In this document: positions 1 through 7,500 of the stretch, in pieces
How positions within the stretch are numbered: position 1 is the first letter of the stretch
Layout of the letters: each line of letters starts with the position of its first letter
Source of the DNA: an uncultured bacterium
GTDB taxonomy: Bacteria > Verrucomicrobiota > Kiritimatiellia > RFP12 > UBA1067
DNA length: 11,976 nt
Assembly (NCBI GenBank): GCA_902773475.1
Contig: CACYEO010000187.1
Location: 1-11,976 of the forward strand
Direction: 5' to 3'
Made by a program: the position numbers and the translations under genes
The notes under the pieces: generated by a model
The model's input: only the letters and a program-made list of their open reading frames with translations
What the model was told of the DNA's origin: nothing
The model's database searches: none

Positions 1-711
1 CGCAGGAAGGACTATGAAGAGTCCAAGGTGAAGCAGACTGCGCTTGCGGCGGAAAAATACGCCCTCGTGGAGCAGCTTCTCAAGTCGCAGAGCTGGGACA
101 TAGCCGTGAACCAGCTAAAGCGCGACGAACCGCTGTTCACCACGAGCGAGGGCCATATCGCCTTCGAGGACGTGCTTCACAAGGTCGAGTACATGCGCGA
201 CCTGCACAAGTGGCTCATAGAGTCCGCGAAGGGGATGAAGCTCTCTCCGTATGAAAGCGACAAATCCGTGAGAGCCAAGCTCAAGAATCCGCGCCAGAAC
301 GGACAGTTCGTGGTGGAAAGCGCGGACGCGTCCACCATCACGATAGTGTTCCGCTACAAGGACGCGCGCAACAAAGACATCGTCGAGAGAGTCCCCGGGA
401 AGATCGTGTGGAGCAAGATGTATTCCGAATACAAATTCTGGCTGAACAATCTCATATATACGCGCGTCGAGCACGTGTTCGACGAGACCCTGCCGGGCGG
501 CAAGGAGGAGAACCCGTTCAGGTTCAAGCGCAACAAGAAGCAGTATTCCTCCGACCTCATGGGGGCGGCGTTGACCTACCGCACGTATTTCCCGGACGAC
601 AAGGGCGCGTTGAAGCGCGCCTCCGCGCTTATCGCCAAGGCCATAGAGGATTTCCCCGACCGCGCGGACGAGATCCGGCGCATTTTCCCCGATGTCAAGG
701 ACGGCAAATGA
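1..711 (+). CDS. Hypothetical protein, 3' part (5' end outside the window)
   Basis: The reading frame is open from the first base to the TGA ending at 711, so the window probably holds only the C-terminal 236 residues of a longer protein. A GTG at 28 is in frame but has no Shine-Dalgarno, and the residues before it continue the same charged helical character. I do not recognise the family. The visible part is rich in Lys, Arg, Asp and Glu and mostly helical, with one beta-like stretch around residues 107-120 (ESADASTITIVFRY). There is no membrane segment and no cysteine. The end (ALIAKAIEDFPDRADEIRRIF) resembles the last helices of a TPR-like or scaffold domain, but this is only an impression. 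The gene ends 25 bp before dapL on the same strand, so the two are probably co-transcribed. Which protein it belongs to cannot be told without the upstream sequence. Confidence 0.75.
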   Translation, partial: RRKDYEESKVKQTALAAEKYALVEQLLKSQSWDIAVNQLKRDEPLFTTSEGHIAFEDVLHKVEYMRDLHKWLIESAKGMKLSPYESDKSVRAKLKNPRQNGQFVVESADASTITIVFRYKDARNKDIVERVPGKIVWSKMYSEYKFWLNNLIYTRVEHVFDETLPGGKEENPFRFKRNKKQYSSDLMGAALTYRTYFPDDKGALKRASALIAKAIEDFPDRADEIRRIFPDVKDGK

Positions 712-736
712 AAACCGCCGCAAAGGAGCAGCAGCC

Positions 737-1963
737 ATGATACAAGTGAACGAAAACTATCTGAAGATACAGGCGTCGTACCTGTTCACGGAAATCGCGC
801 ACCGCGTGAAGGCCTTCCAGGAGTCGAACCCGGGGGCTAAGATAATCCGTCTCGGCATAGGCGACGTCACGGAGCCTCTCGCCCCGGCCGTGATCAAGGC
901 GATGTCCGCCGCGGTGCGCGAGCAGTCCAAAAGCGCGACTTTCCGCGGCTACGGGCCGGAGCAGGGATACGCGTTCCTTCGCGAGAAGATATCGGAGTGC
1001 GATTTCGCGGCGCGCGGCGTGAAAGTGTCGCCGGCCGAAATTTTCGTTTCCGACGGCGCGAAGTGCGACACCGGCAATTTCCAGGAGCTGTTCGGGCCGC
1101 GCGTCCGCATAGCCGTGCCCGATCCGGTATATCCCGTGTACGTGGATACGAATGTGATGGCGGGGCGGACCGGCGTGCAGAAGAACGGGCGCTACGGCGG
1201 GCTTGTCTATCTCGATTCCACCGCGGAAAACGGATTCGTCCCGGATCCGCCCTCCAAGCCCGTGGATCTGGCATATCTATGCTTCCCGAACAACCCGACC
1301 GGCGCGGTCGCCACGAAGAAGCAGCTTGAAAAGTGGGTGGACTGGGCGCGGCGCGAGAAGGCGCTGATTCTTTTCGACGCCGCTTACGAAGCGTTCATCC
1401 GCACTCCGGGCATTCCGCATTCCATATATGAAATTCCCGGCGCGCGCTCGTGCGCGGTGGAATTCCGCAGCTTCTCCAAGACCGCGGGATTCACCGGAAC
1501 GCGCTGCGGATACACCGTAGTGCCCGAGGGGCTGAAAGCGTGGACGTCCAAAGGCGAGCCGGTCGAACTGCGCCAGCTCTGGATGCGCCGCCAGACGACG
1601 AAGTTCAACGGGTGCAGCTACGTGACCCAGCGCGGCGCGGAGGCCGTCTATTCCAAGGAAGGCGCCGCGCAGACGAAAAAGACCATCGACTTCTATCTCG
1701 AAAACGCGCGCCTCGTGCGCGAAGCGCTGTCGTCGATGGGCTACACCGTGACCGGCGGAACCGATTCCCCGTATCTCTGGGTGGATGTGAAAGGCGACAG
1801 CTGGAAGTTCTTCGACCTCCTGCTGCGCGAGGCGCAGGTCGTCACCACGCCCGGCGCGGGCTTCGGGCGCGCCGGAGAAGGCTACATCCGCATATCCGCC
1901 TTCAACAGCCGCGCGAACGTCAAGGAGGCGATCGCACGCCTCTCGAAGGTGCTCGCGCGATGA
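737..1963 (+). CDS. dapL: LL-diaminopimelate aminotransferase
   Basis: This PLP enzyme converts tetrahydrodipicolinate plus glutamate directly to LL-2,6-diaminopimelate, bypassing the succinylase and acetylase routes to lysine and meso-DAP for peptidoglycan. The 408-residue length matches the family (about 410). The start NENYLKIQASYLFTEIA and IIRLGIGDVTEPL (residues 37-48) are typical of DapL. Fold-type I aminotransferase marks are present: FPNNPTG (183-189), D214 and Y217 for the cofactor, SFSKTAGFTGTR with the PLP lysine K248 (245-256), and the carboxylate-binding arginine R385 in YIRISAF. The ATG at 737 is preferred over an in-frame ATG at 692 because AAAGGAG (722-728) lies 8 nt upstream and the family N-terminus begins here. 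The stop overlaps the next gene's start by 4 bp. DapL is common in Chlamydiae, Verrucomicrobiota and relatives, and also occurs in some other phyla. Confidence 0.96.
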   Translation: MIQVNENYLKIQASYLFTEIAHRVKAFQESNPGAKIIRLGIGDVTEPLAPAVIKAMSAAVREQSKSATFRGYGPEQGYAFLREKISECDFAARGVKVSPAEIFVSDGAKCDTGNFQELFGPRVRIAVPDPVYPVYVDTNVMAGRTGVQKNGRYGGLVYLDSTAENGFVPDPPSKPVDLAYLCFPNNPTGAVATKKQLEKWVDWARREKALILFDAAYEAFIRTPGIPHSIYEIPGARSCAVEFRSFSKTAGFTGTRCGYTVVPEGLKAWTSKGEPVELRQLWMRRQTTKFNGCSYVTQRGAEAVYSKEGAAQTKKTIDFYLENARLVREALSSMGYTVTGGTDSPYLWVDVKGDSWKFFDLLLREAQVVTTPGAGFGRAGEGYIRISAFNSRANVKEAIARLSKVLAR

Positions 1964-3801
1964 AAAAGTTGTCTGCGGCGTTCGCGGCAGTCCTTATGGC
2001 GGCCGCCGCGCAGGCCGACACTGTCTATCCCGCCGAAGGATGGGCGGACCGCCCCGATCCATGCGCGTCGCCGCTCGCGCGGCGCGGCGGGTCGATCCGT
2101 TTCAACGGCGCGCAGTATCCGAAAAGCTTCAACAATTACGTCGATCCGAATTCGTACACCGAAATGACCTTCGGCCTGATGTACGAAACGCTCCTGACGA
2201 CCGACAGCGTCACATCGGACTACGCGCCGGGACTCGCGCGGCGCTGGACGGTTTCGGACGATCTGCGCGTCTTCACTTTCGAAATCGACCCCGCCGCGAA
2301 ATGGTCCGACGGCGAACCCGTCTCCGCCGAGGACGTGATATGGACTTTCGATACAATCATGGATCCGGCCAATCTGGCCGGTTCGTTCAGCTCGCTGCTG
2401 ATCGGTTTCGAGCGCCCCGAAGCGCTTGGCGCGGAGTCCGTTTCGCCTTCCGGGAGGAAATTCCACCGCACTGTCCGTTTTCGCTGGAAAGACAAGACCC
2501 CCAGCTGGCGCGCGCTCCTCAACTGCGGAACGTTCTTCATCCTGCCCCGGCACGCTTTTGAAAACCGCAAATTCATCGAAATAGACATGACCGGCGCGGT
2601 CGTCAGCGGGCCGTACCGCCTGGCCGAGACCGAATACCAGGTGCAGGCGGTGTTCAAGCGCCGGGCGGACTGGTGGCGCGAGGGAACGCCCGGCGCCGCG
2701 CATCTTGCGAATTTCGACACTATCGTGATGCGGTACTATTCGGGCAACGAGAACGCGTTCGAGGCGCTTCTCAAGAAGAAGATAGACGTGTACGCCGCCT
2801 ATTCCGCCCACATATTCATGAACGAAACGCTCGGCCGGAAGTTTACGCGCAACTGGATAGCCAAGCGCGTAGTCTCCAACCACAAGCCGTCAGGCTTCCA
2901 GGGGTTCGCGATGAACCTCCGCAAGCCGATATTCGCGGACGTGCGCGTGCGCCGCGCGCTCGCGATGCTCGTAGACCGCGAAACGATGAACCGCACGCTG
3001 ATGTACGGCAGCTATTTTCTGCACAAGTCCTATCTCGAGCAGCTGTACGACGAAGCGCATCCATGCACCAACCGGACGTACCGGTTCGATCCGCCGGCCG
3101 CGCGCAAACTCCTCGCAGAGGCCGGATGGACGATGAATCCGGAAACCGGCGTTCTCGAAAAAGACTTTCCCGGCGCCGGAAAAGTCCCGTTCAGGTTCAC
3201 GTTCCTGTCGCGCGAACAGAGCGACGGCAAGTTCCTTGCGCTTTTCGCGGCGACGCTCAGGGAATGCGGAATCGAAATGTCGGTGACGCGCAAGGATTTC
3301 GCCGGATGGCAGCGCGACATGGAAAGCTTCTCGTTCGACATGACATGGGCAAGCTGGGGCCCCGCCCTGTTCCCGTGCCCCCGCCCGATGTGGGACTCCC
3401 GCGAGGCCGACAGCAAATCGTCCATCAACCTCTGCGGCTTCCGCAATGCGCGCGTGGACGAACTCCTCAAGGCCGAGGACCGCGAGTTCGACCGCGCCAG
3501 ACGCGAGGACATCCTCCGCGAAATCGACCGCATACTCGTGGACGAGTGTCCGTACATACTCCTCTGGAACACGTCTTCGACGCGCCTTCTGTACTGGAAC
3601 AAATTCGGCACGCCGGACGCCGTCCTTCCGAAATTCGGAAACGAAACGGCGATCCCCGTGTACTGGTGGGCGGATCCCGGGCGCGAGGAAGACCTCGCCG
3701 AAGCGGAAGCCGGCAATCTCGTACTCCCGAGGCTCCGGCTCGATGTCGTCTACGACGAAGTCATGCGCCGCGCTTCCGCCGGGCGGAACCGGACCAAGTG
3801 A
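1960..3801 (+). CDS. Peptide ABC transporter substrate-binding protein (SBP family 5, YejA-like)
   Basis: This is a secreted or periplasmic oligopeptide-binding protein of 613 residues, the usual size for the OppA/YejA group. Residues 1-19 form a signal peptide (MKK, a hydrophobic core, then AQA before cleavage at D20). Family marks follow: RWTVSDDLRVFTFEI with KWSDGEPVSAEDVIWTFD (about 95-131), VVSGPYRL in the middle, and GFQGFAMNLRKPIFADVRVR from residue 312, followed by RALAMLVDRETMNRTLMYGSY. This last block is the part that most recalls YejA, which binds peptides and microcin C. The ATG at 1960 overlaps the dapL TGA (ATGA), which suggests translational coupling. No permease or ATPase gene follows, so its transporter partners must be elsewhere. 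Coupling to a DAP-synthesis gene makes a cell-wall or DAP-containing peptide ligand conceivable, but that is inference. The exact ligand cannot be told from sequence. Confidence 0.9.
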   Translation: MKKLSAAFAAVLMAAAAQADTVYPAEGWADRPDPCASPLARRGGSIRFNGAQYPKSFNNYVDPNSYTEMTFGLMYETLLTTDSVTSDYAPGLARRWTVSDDLRVFTFEIDPAAKWSDGEPVSAEDVIWTFDTIMDPANLAGSFSSLLIGFERPEALGAESVSPSGRKFHRTVRFRWKDKTPSWRALLNCGTFFILPRHAFENRKFIEIDMTGAVVSGPYRLAETEYQVQAVFKRRADWWREGTPGAAHLANFDTIVMRYYSGNENAFEALLKKKIDVYAAYSAHIFMNETLGRKFTRNWIAKRVVSNHKPSGFQGFAMNLRKPIFADVRVRRALAMLVDRETMNRTLMYGSYFLHKSYLEQLYDEAHPCTNRTYRFDPPAARKLLAEAGWTMNPETGVLEKDFPGAGKVPFRFTFLSREQSDGKFLALFAATLRECGIEMSVTRKDFAGWQRDMESFSFDMTWASWGPALFPCPRPMWDSREADSKSSINLCGFRNARVDELLKAEDREFDRARREDILREIDRILVDECPYILLWNTSSTRLLYWNKFGTPDAVLPKFGNETAIPVYWWADPGREEDLAEAEAGNLVLPRLRLDVVYDEVMRRASAGRNRTK

Positions 3802-3816
3802 AAAGCAGGATGCAAA

Positions 3817-4743
3817 ATGGAATTCAAACTTGACAGACCTCTCGTTTTTTTCGATATAGAATCAACCGGCGTCAGCCCGCGCAACGACCGCATAATCGAA
3901 CTTTCCGGAATACGTATCGCCGTCGACGGAACGGAAGAGTCGCGCACATGGCTTTTGAATCCGCAGATGCCGATTCCCCCGGACTCCGTTTCTATACACG
4001 GGATAACCGACGAAAAAGTCGCGAACTGCCCTGCGTTCTCCGATGTCATCGACGAGGTGGACGCTTTCTTCGCAGGGGCCGACGTGGCCGGATACAATTC
4101 AGAGCGTTTCGACATTCCGATCCTTGAAGAAGAATATCTCCGCTGCGGGCGCGCTTTCAACATGGAAGACCGCCGCAGCATAGACGTGCAGAAGATATTC
4201 TTCAAGCGCGAACCGCGGGATCTGTCCGCGGCCGTGCGCTTCTACTGCGGGCGCAGCCATGAAGGCGCCCACGGGGCGGCGGCCGACGCGCGCGCCACGC
4301 TCGACGTGTTCAAGGGCCAGCTTGAACGCTATTCCGACCTGCCGCGCACTCCGGCGGAACTCGAAGAGACGCTGACGCCTCGCGATCCGCTCAACATCGA
4401 CAGGCTCGGCACGCTCCGCTGGATGCGCGGGGAGCTTTGCGTGAATTTCGGGCGCAAGAAATCGACGCCTCTCAAGGAACTCGCGCGCCAGGACCGCAAC
4501 TATCTCAAGTGGATAGTGAACGGCGACTTCCCCGTGGAGGCGAGGCTCGTCTGCAAACGCCTGCTCGACAGCGGCGTCCTGCCCGATCCTCCCCCCGAGG
4601 CGCTCGCGCAGGCGCGCGCCCAACAGCACGGAAGCCGGCAGCCTGCGGAGCGCCCCGCGCGCTTCGTGCCGCGCAACGCGGCGGCATCCAAGTTCAATTC
4701 CTCGCTTTCTGACGCTCTCGGCGCGGCTTTCGGCGGCAAATAG
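3817..4743 (+). CDS. DnaQ-like 3'-5' exonuclease with ExoX-like C-terminal domain
   Basis: This 308-residue protein has an N-terminal DEDDh exonuclease domain (about 8-170). Metal ligands are visible as D13 and E15 in FFDIEST (Exo I), D99 in YNSERFDIPIL (Exo II), and H152 with D157 in HGAAAD (Exo III), so the domain should be active. The motif SIHGITDE (59-66) is also typical of the epsilon/DnaQ family. A second small domain at about 195-250 (RWMRGELCVNFGRKKSTPLK and then YLKWIV) resembles the ExoX-like C-terminal module found after DnaQ-type exonucleases. The tail from 255 on is low-complexity, rich in Ala, Pro, Arg and Gln, and probably flexible. The likely role is trimming of DNA 3' ends in repair or recycling, not polymerase III proofreading, since no polymerase gene is near. 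The gene starts 15 bp after the previous stop with a modest AGCAGGA ribosome site 6 nt upstream, so it probably shares the dapL transcript. Confidence 0.9.
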   Translation: MEFKLDRPLVFFDIESTGVSPRNDRIIELSGIRIAVDGTEESRTWLLNPQMPIPPDSVSIHGITDEKVANCPAFSDVIDEVDAFFAGADVAGYNSERFDIPILEEEYLRCGRAFNMEDRRSIDVQKIFFKREPRDLSAAVRFYCGRSHEGAHGAAADARATLDVFKGQLERYSDLPRTPAELEETLTPRDPLNIDRLGTLRWMRGELCVNFGRKKSTPLKELARQDRNYLKWIVNGDFPVEARLVCKRLLDSGVLPDPPPEALAQARAQQHGSRQPAERPARFVPRNAAASKFNSSLSDALGAAFGGK

Positions 4744-4777
4744 CGCCGCAGCCGGGCAGGACGCGCCGCGCGCCGGT

Positions 4778-6478
4778 TCAGCCGCCGAGGATGAAATCGC
4801 GGAATATCCGCCCTCCCGGCGTCGGCTGCGCTCCGGTTTCTTCCCTGCCGCCGGCCGCGTTTCGGCGCATGCACCGCAGCGCGCTCGTTTTTTCGACAGG
4901 CAGATATTCTGTCCACGGTACGGCAATACTGTGCCTTTTCCCGTCGCCGCCGGTCGCTTCCTTCCATTCGACGCGCTCTTCCCCGCGGTATCCGTGCGCC
5001 GTGACTTCGATGATGTCTTCGCCGGCCCCTGAAGGGACTCTGACGGTTTTCAGCAGGCACCGCGTAATGCAGCCTTCGGGCTTGAAGCGTTTCTCGCCGC
5101 AGTAGTTCGCGGCCGCCTCGCACTCCCGCCGGCACGGAATGTCGCGCGCGCCCGCGCCGCCTTCCTCAAGAGTTTTGAATTCCGTCTCCTGGTAGAGAGG
5201 GATGCACAGCAGCGGCGCCAGCGTAAAGTATATGTTTTTGAAATAGCGTTCGTTGAAATCCGAGAAGAACGCCTTTGCGGCGTCGAAGTTCCAGCTGCGG
5301 AACGTCGCAGGGTCGGTCCCCAGCGCGGCGTCGCGCAGATGTTCCGGAACGATTATGTTCGTCTTTTTGCGCTTGATGAATGCGAAATCGTCCCCGAAAC
5401 CTATGGCGGAGTCTTTCATCAGCGACATCATCTGGACTTGCGCGACCGGCGTGAACATCAGACGGAACTGCACTTCGTCGTCTCTGTCTTTTGCGTGGAA
5501 CCACGTTTCGAATTCCTTGTTGCCCATGAGGGTGAAATTCGAATCGTCGTCGAGATTCCGCGAATACGCGTCGAGGCGGTTCAAACGCCATTTTTTGCGG
5601 ATGGCGCTCCAGAGATTTCCGTCTTTCCCCGTGAAACCCGACGGCACGCGCGAGAACGACAGATCCGGCGCGCCGTCGTTTCCGTACACCAGAACGGTGC
5701 GTTCGTGATATGCCGGAACCGGCTTCGTCACGTAGGCGTGGAGCGTTTCGTGTTTCCGCACTCTGCGGGTCTTGCCGTCCGGTCCTTCTTCCAGTTCCGT
5801 CCAGGAAATCTCTTTCGTCCCTTCGTACGTCTCTTCCTCCCACTCCATTTCGAGATTGCGGACGAACGCGAAAGGACTGCCGTTCAAAACACCCGTCAGC
5901 GTGGAAAGCGTGGATTTGGTTTCGTCCGAAGAACCGTCCAGCCCGGACAAACCGCCGAGCGATAAGAAACGCCGTTCCGTGAAATACGGATCGAATACGA
6001 TTTCCGGCATCGCCTTTTCCATGAGACTGGCGGGGATGTCCCAGTCGTAGAGCCGGTTCAGCGGCTCCATCTGCCTCCACCCGGTCTTTTTGTTCTCGGC
6101 TATGCGCCCGCGCAGATCGTCCAGACGTTTCGAAACGTTTCTGAAGAACGGTATCGAGGCGATCCCGGCGGCGGCTCCGGCCGCCGCGCCCGCTATCCAC
6201 GGCCAAAGCGGTTCCGCGCCGCCATGCGCCTTGACTGCGCATACGGCGGCGCAGACGAATCCTGCCGCTGCGAGCAGTCCTAAGAGGATTTTCCGGTTTC
6301 TCGCGGAAGACGCCTGGCTCTCGAGTGCATCGGTCTCGGCGACGAGCCTGCGGTTCGCTTCAACGTCCACGCCGGAGCGTTCCGCCAGTTCAAGGAATTT
6401 TTCAGCCGCCAGCTTCGAGAATTTCTCGCGCAGTCCGTTCTGGTATCCGGCAAGCGGCCCGGAGATTCCGCCGCTCAA
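4778..6478 (-). CDS. DUF3137-like membrane protein paired with LemA
   Basis: This 566-residue protein starts at a TTG. Residues 64-84 and 92-110 form two predicted membrane helices separated by a short loop, preceded by a helical, probably coiled, N-terminus. The large remainder is soluble. The block FTLMGNKEFETWFHAKDRDD followed by EVQFRLMFTPVAQVQMMSLM resembles the core of DUF3137, a family often encoded beside lemA; I recall this pattern and could not run a profile search. Function is unknown in the family. The TTG overlaps the lemA TGA by 4 bp and has AGGGGG 8 nt upstream; an in-frame ATG at 6601 would instead add 41 residues that read as antifunctional overlap with lemA and lack family character. 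The C-terminal third holds five or more cysteines in a row of short motifs (IPCRRECEAAANYC, CITRC). The stop lies 34 bp from the convergent exonuclease stop with no clear intrinsic terminator between. Confidence 0.75.
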   Translation of the reverse strand: MSGGISGPLAGYQNGLREKFSKLAAEKFLELAERSGVDVEANRRLVAETDALESQASSARNRKILLGLLAAAGFVCAAVCAVKAHGGAEPLWPWIAGAAAGAAAGIASIPFFRNVSKRLDDLRGRIAENKKTGWRQMEPLNRLYDWDIPASLMEKAMPEIVFDPYFTERRFLSLGGLSGLDGSSDETKSTLSTLTGVLNGSPFAFVRNLEMEWEEETYEGTKEISWTELEEGPDGKTRRVRKHETLHAYVTKPVPAYHERTVLVYGNDGAPDLSFSRVPSGFTGKDGNLWSAIRKKWRLNRLDAYSRNLDDDSNFTLMGNKEFETWFHAKDRDDEVQFRLMFTPVAQVQMMSLMKDSAIGFGDDFAFIKRKKTNIIVPEHLRDAALGTDPATFRSWNFDAAKAFFSDFNERYFKNIYFTLAPLLCIPLYQETEFKTLEEGGAGARDIPCRRECEAAANYCGEKRFKPEGCITRCLLKTVRVPSGAGEDIIEVTAHGYRGEERVEWKEATGGDGKRHSIAVPWTEYLPVEKTSALRCMRRNAAGGREETGAQPTPGGRIFRDFILGG

Positions 6479-7137
6479 AAGAACGTCCCCCTCGCCTGCG
6501 CCTTGACTTCGGCGGAAGCGGTGAACGGAATGCGCGTGGTGTATCCGGAGCGCGCCGCAACAATCTGTTTTACGGGCCAGCTGAACAGATCGGAGTTCCA
6601 CTGCATCACTGAATCGTTGTAGAGCATCCGGGCGGCGGTGATCTCCTTCTGCAGATAGGCGTTCTGGCGCGCGGCTTCGGCGATCGCTTCGTGCGCCTTC
6701 AGGTCGGGATACGCCTCAACCTGCGGGAAAAGCCGCCCGAAGCACGAGTCTATCCTGCCCGCCACTTCGTTTCTCTCGCCGTCGGGCAGCCTGCCGCCGC
6801 GGAACGCGGCGACCGCTTTCATGACGTCTTTGTCCAGGTCCACCGCTTTTTCGACGAGCCTTGCGAGGTTTTTCAGGATCTGCACCCTCTGCTCAAGGTA
6901 GTTGTCGATCGTGGATGCGTCCGCCTGTATCTTCTGCTGGAGTTTCTGGAAGTAGTTTTTCGCCCCGATTTTCATGAAAAGGAATATCAGTCCGGGGATG
7001 ATGCCGAGGCACCAAAGGACGATTTCAAAGAATGTCGAACCCCAGCCGACCCGCACGGGCAACTGCTTTTCGATTACGTTTGCATCGCGCCCGCCGGCAT
7101 TGACGGGACCGGTGACTTCGTCAAGTTCATTTGCCAT
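6475..7137 (-). CDS. lemA: LemA family membrane protein
   Basis: This is a 220-residue member of the LemA family, whose usual length is about 185-200. One membrane helix lies at about 36-56 (FFEIVLWCLGIIPGLIFLFM). After it comes the helical bundle typical of the family: YFQKLQQKIQADASTIDNYL (62-81), then EQRVQILKNLARLVEKAVDL (82-101), and the end-motif YNDSVMQWNSDLFSWPVKQI (173-192), the counterpart of the family's conserved YN..V..YN..I..FP. The cellular role of LemA is not settled; it is a membrane protein often found beside DUF3137 or TPM-domain proteins. The frame stays open upstream to an ATG at 7323, but the ATG at 7137 is chosen because it has AAAGGG (7146-7151) 8 nt upstream, the added 62 residues are basic and unlike the family, and a promoter lies inside that stretch. 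The next gene overlaps its stop, so the two are co-translated. Confidence 0.9.
   Translation of the reverse strand: MANELDEVTGPVNAGGRDANVIEKQLPVRVGWGSTFFEIVLWCLGIIPGLIFLFMKIGAKNYFQKLQQKIQADASTIDNYLEQRVQILKNLARLVEKAVDLDKDVMKAVAAFRGGRLPDGERNEVAGRIDSCFGRLFPQVEAYPDLKAHEAIAEAARQNAYLQKEITAARMLYNDSVMQWNSDLFSWPVKQIVAARSGYTTRIPFTASAEVKAQARGTFF
6487..6492 (-). promoter_or_regulatory. Shine-Dalgarno that fixes a TTG start
   Basis: On the minus strand AGGGGG lies inside the last codons of lemA, 8 nt before the TTG at 6478. Its strength and spacing, with the TTGA stop-start overlap, are the reasons for choosing this rare start codon for the DUF3137-like gene. Confidence 0.7.
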
Positions 7138-7208
7138 TTCCACTGCCCTTTCCGAGTGTTTTCGATAAGCGGCGCCGACGGCATGCGCCGGCGTTCGCGC
7201 AAGACGGT

Positions 7209-7238
7209 ATTCTACCAAAGGTTTCGCGGCGCGGTCAA
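7209..7238 (-). promoter_or_regulatory. Sigma-70 type promoter for lemA
   Basis: Reading the minus strand, TTGACC (7233-7238) and TAGAAT (7209-7214) are separated by 18 bp, and the -10 is extended by TGG. Transcription would start near 7202, giving a leader of about 65 nt before the lemA ATG. The match is close to consensus in a GC-rich background. The call is from pattern only. Confidence 0.6.
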
Positions 7239-7332
7239 ACTCGCCGCGGTTTCCCCTCCGGCTCGCCGCTATCGGCCGCACAGACGCTCCCTTGTTGTCG
7301 GATGCTTGTTGTTGTTCAGGCAATCCGCGCTT

Positions 7333-7387
7333 ATGGAAGTCTAGAAGCCATGGAAGTTCTAGAAATCTAGAATTCTAGAAACCTAGG
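7333..7387. repeat. Degenerate 8-bp tandem array, CTAGAANN
   Basis: CTAG occurs at 7341, 7359, 7367, 7375 and 7383, the last four exactly 8 bp apart. The units are CTAGAAAT, CTAGAATT, CTAGAAAC and CTAGGCGG, preceded by the decayed units ATGGAAGT (7333), CTAGAAGC (7341) and CATGGAAGTT (7349, 10 bp). Most units are near-palindromes around TCTAGA. CTAG is generally rare in bacterial DNA, so five copies in 46 bp is not random. Confidence 0.85.
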
Positions 7388-7392
7388 CGGGC

Positions 7393-7420
7393 GCGAGACA
7401 TTAGACGCGAGACGCGAGTA
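7393..7420. repeat. Degenerate 7-bp tandem array, GCGAGAC
   Basis: Four consecutive heptamers can be read: GCGAGAC, ATTAGAC, GCGAGAC and GCGAGTA. Two are identical and the others differ by two or three bases. Confidence 0.75.
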
Positions 7421-7428
7421 AATCCTGT

Positions 7429-7452
7429 CAAACACTCAAACACTCAAACACT
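7429..7452. repeat. Perfect 8-bp tandem array, CAAACACT x3
   Basis: Three identical, adjacent copies of CAAACACT occupy 24 bp. The 8 bp before (AATCCTGT) do not match. This is the only perfect array in the spacer. Confidence 0.9.
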
Positions 7453-7487
7453 TCTCAATTCTGTCAATTTTGTAAATTCTGTCTAAA
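7452..7487. repeat. Degenerate 9-bp tandem array, CTGTCAATT
   Basis: Four 9-bp units run in register: TTCTCAATT, CTGTCAATT, TTGTAAATT and CTGTCTAAA. The array abuts the CAAACACT array, sharing its last T. Confidence 0.7.
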
Positions 7488-7500
7488 AACAAATCCTCAG

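Noticed and set aside
1450..1959. Upstream extension of the peptide-binding protein frame inside dapL
   Set aside because: The frame is open by chance in the overlap with dapL; the signal peptide begins exactly at the ATG at 1960.
4744..4777. Bidirectional terminator between convergent genes
   Set aside because: The 34-bp gap is GC-rich but has no convincing stem followed by a T-run on either strand.
6479..6601. N-terminal extension of the DUF3137-like gene to an ATG at 6601
   Set aside because: The added 41 residues are His/Arg-rich antisense-style reading of lemA codons, and there is a much better RBS at the TTG at 6478.
7138..7323. N-terminal extension of LemA to an ATG at 7323
   Set aside because: A near-consensus promoter lies inside it (7209-7238), it lacks LemA character, and the ATG at 7137 has a well-spaced Shine-Dalgarno.
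7429..7452. Possible CRISPR array
   Set aside because: The repeat units are 8 bp and directly adjacent, with no spacers, and no cas gene is in the window.
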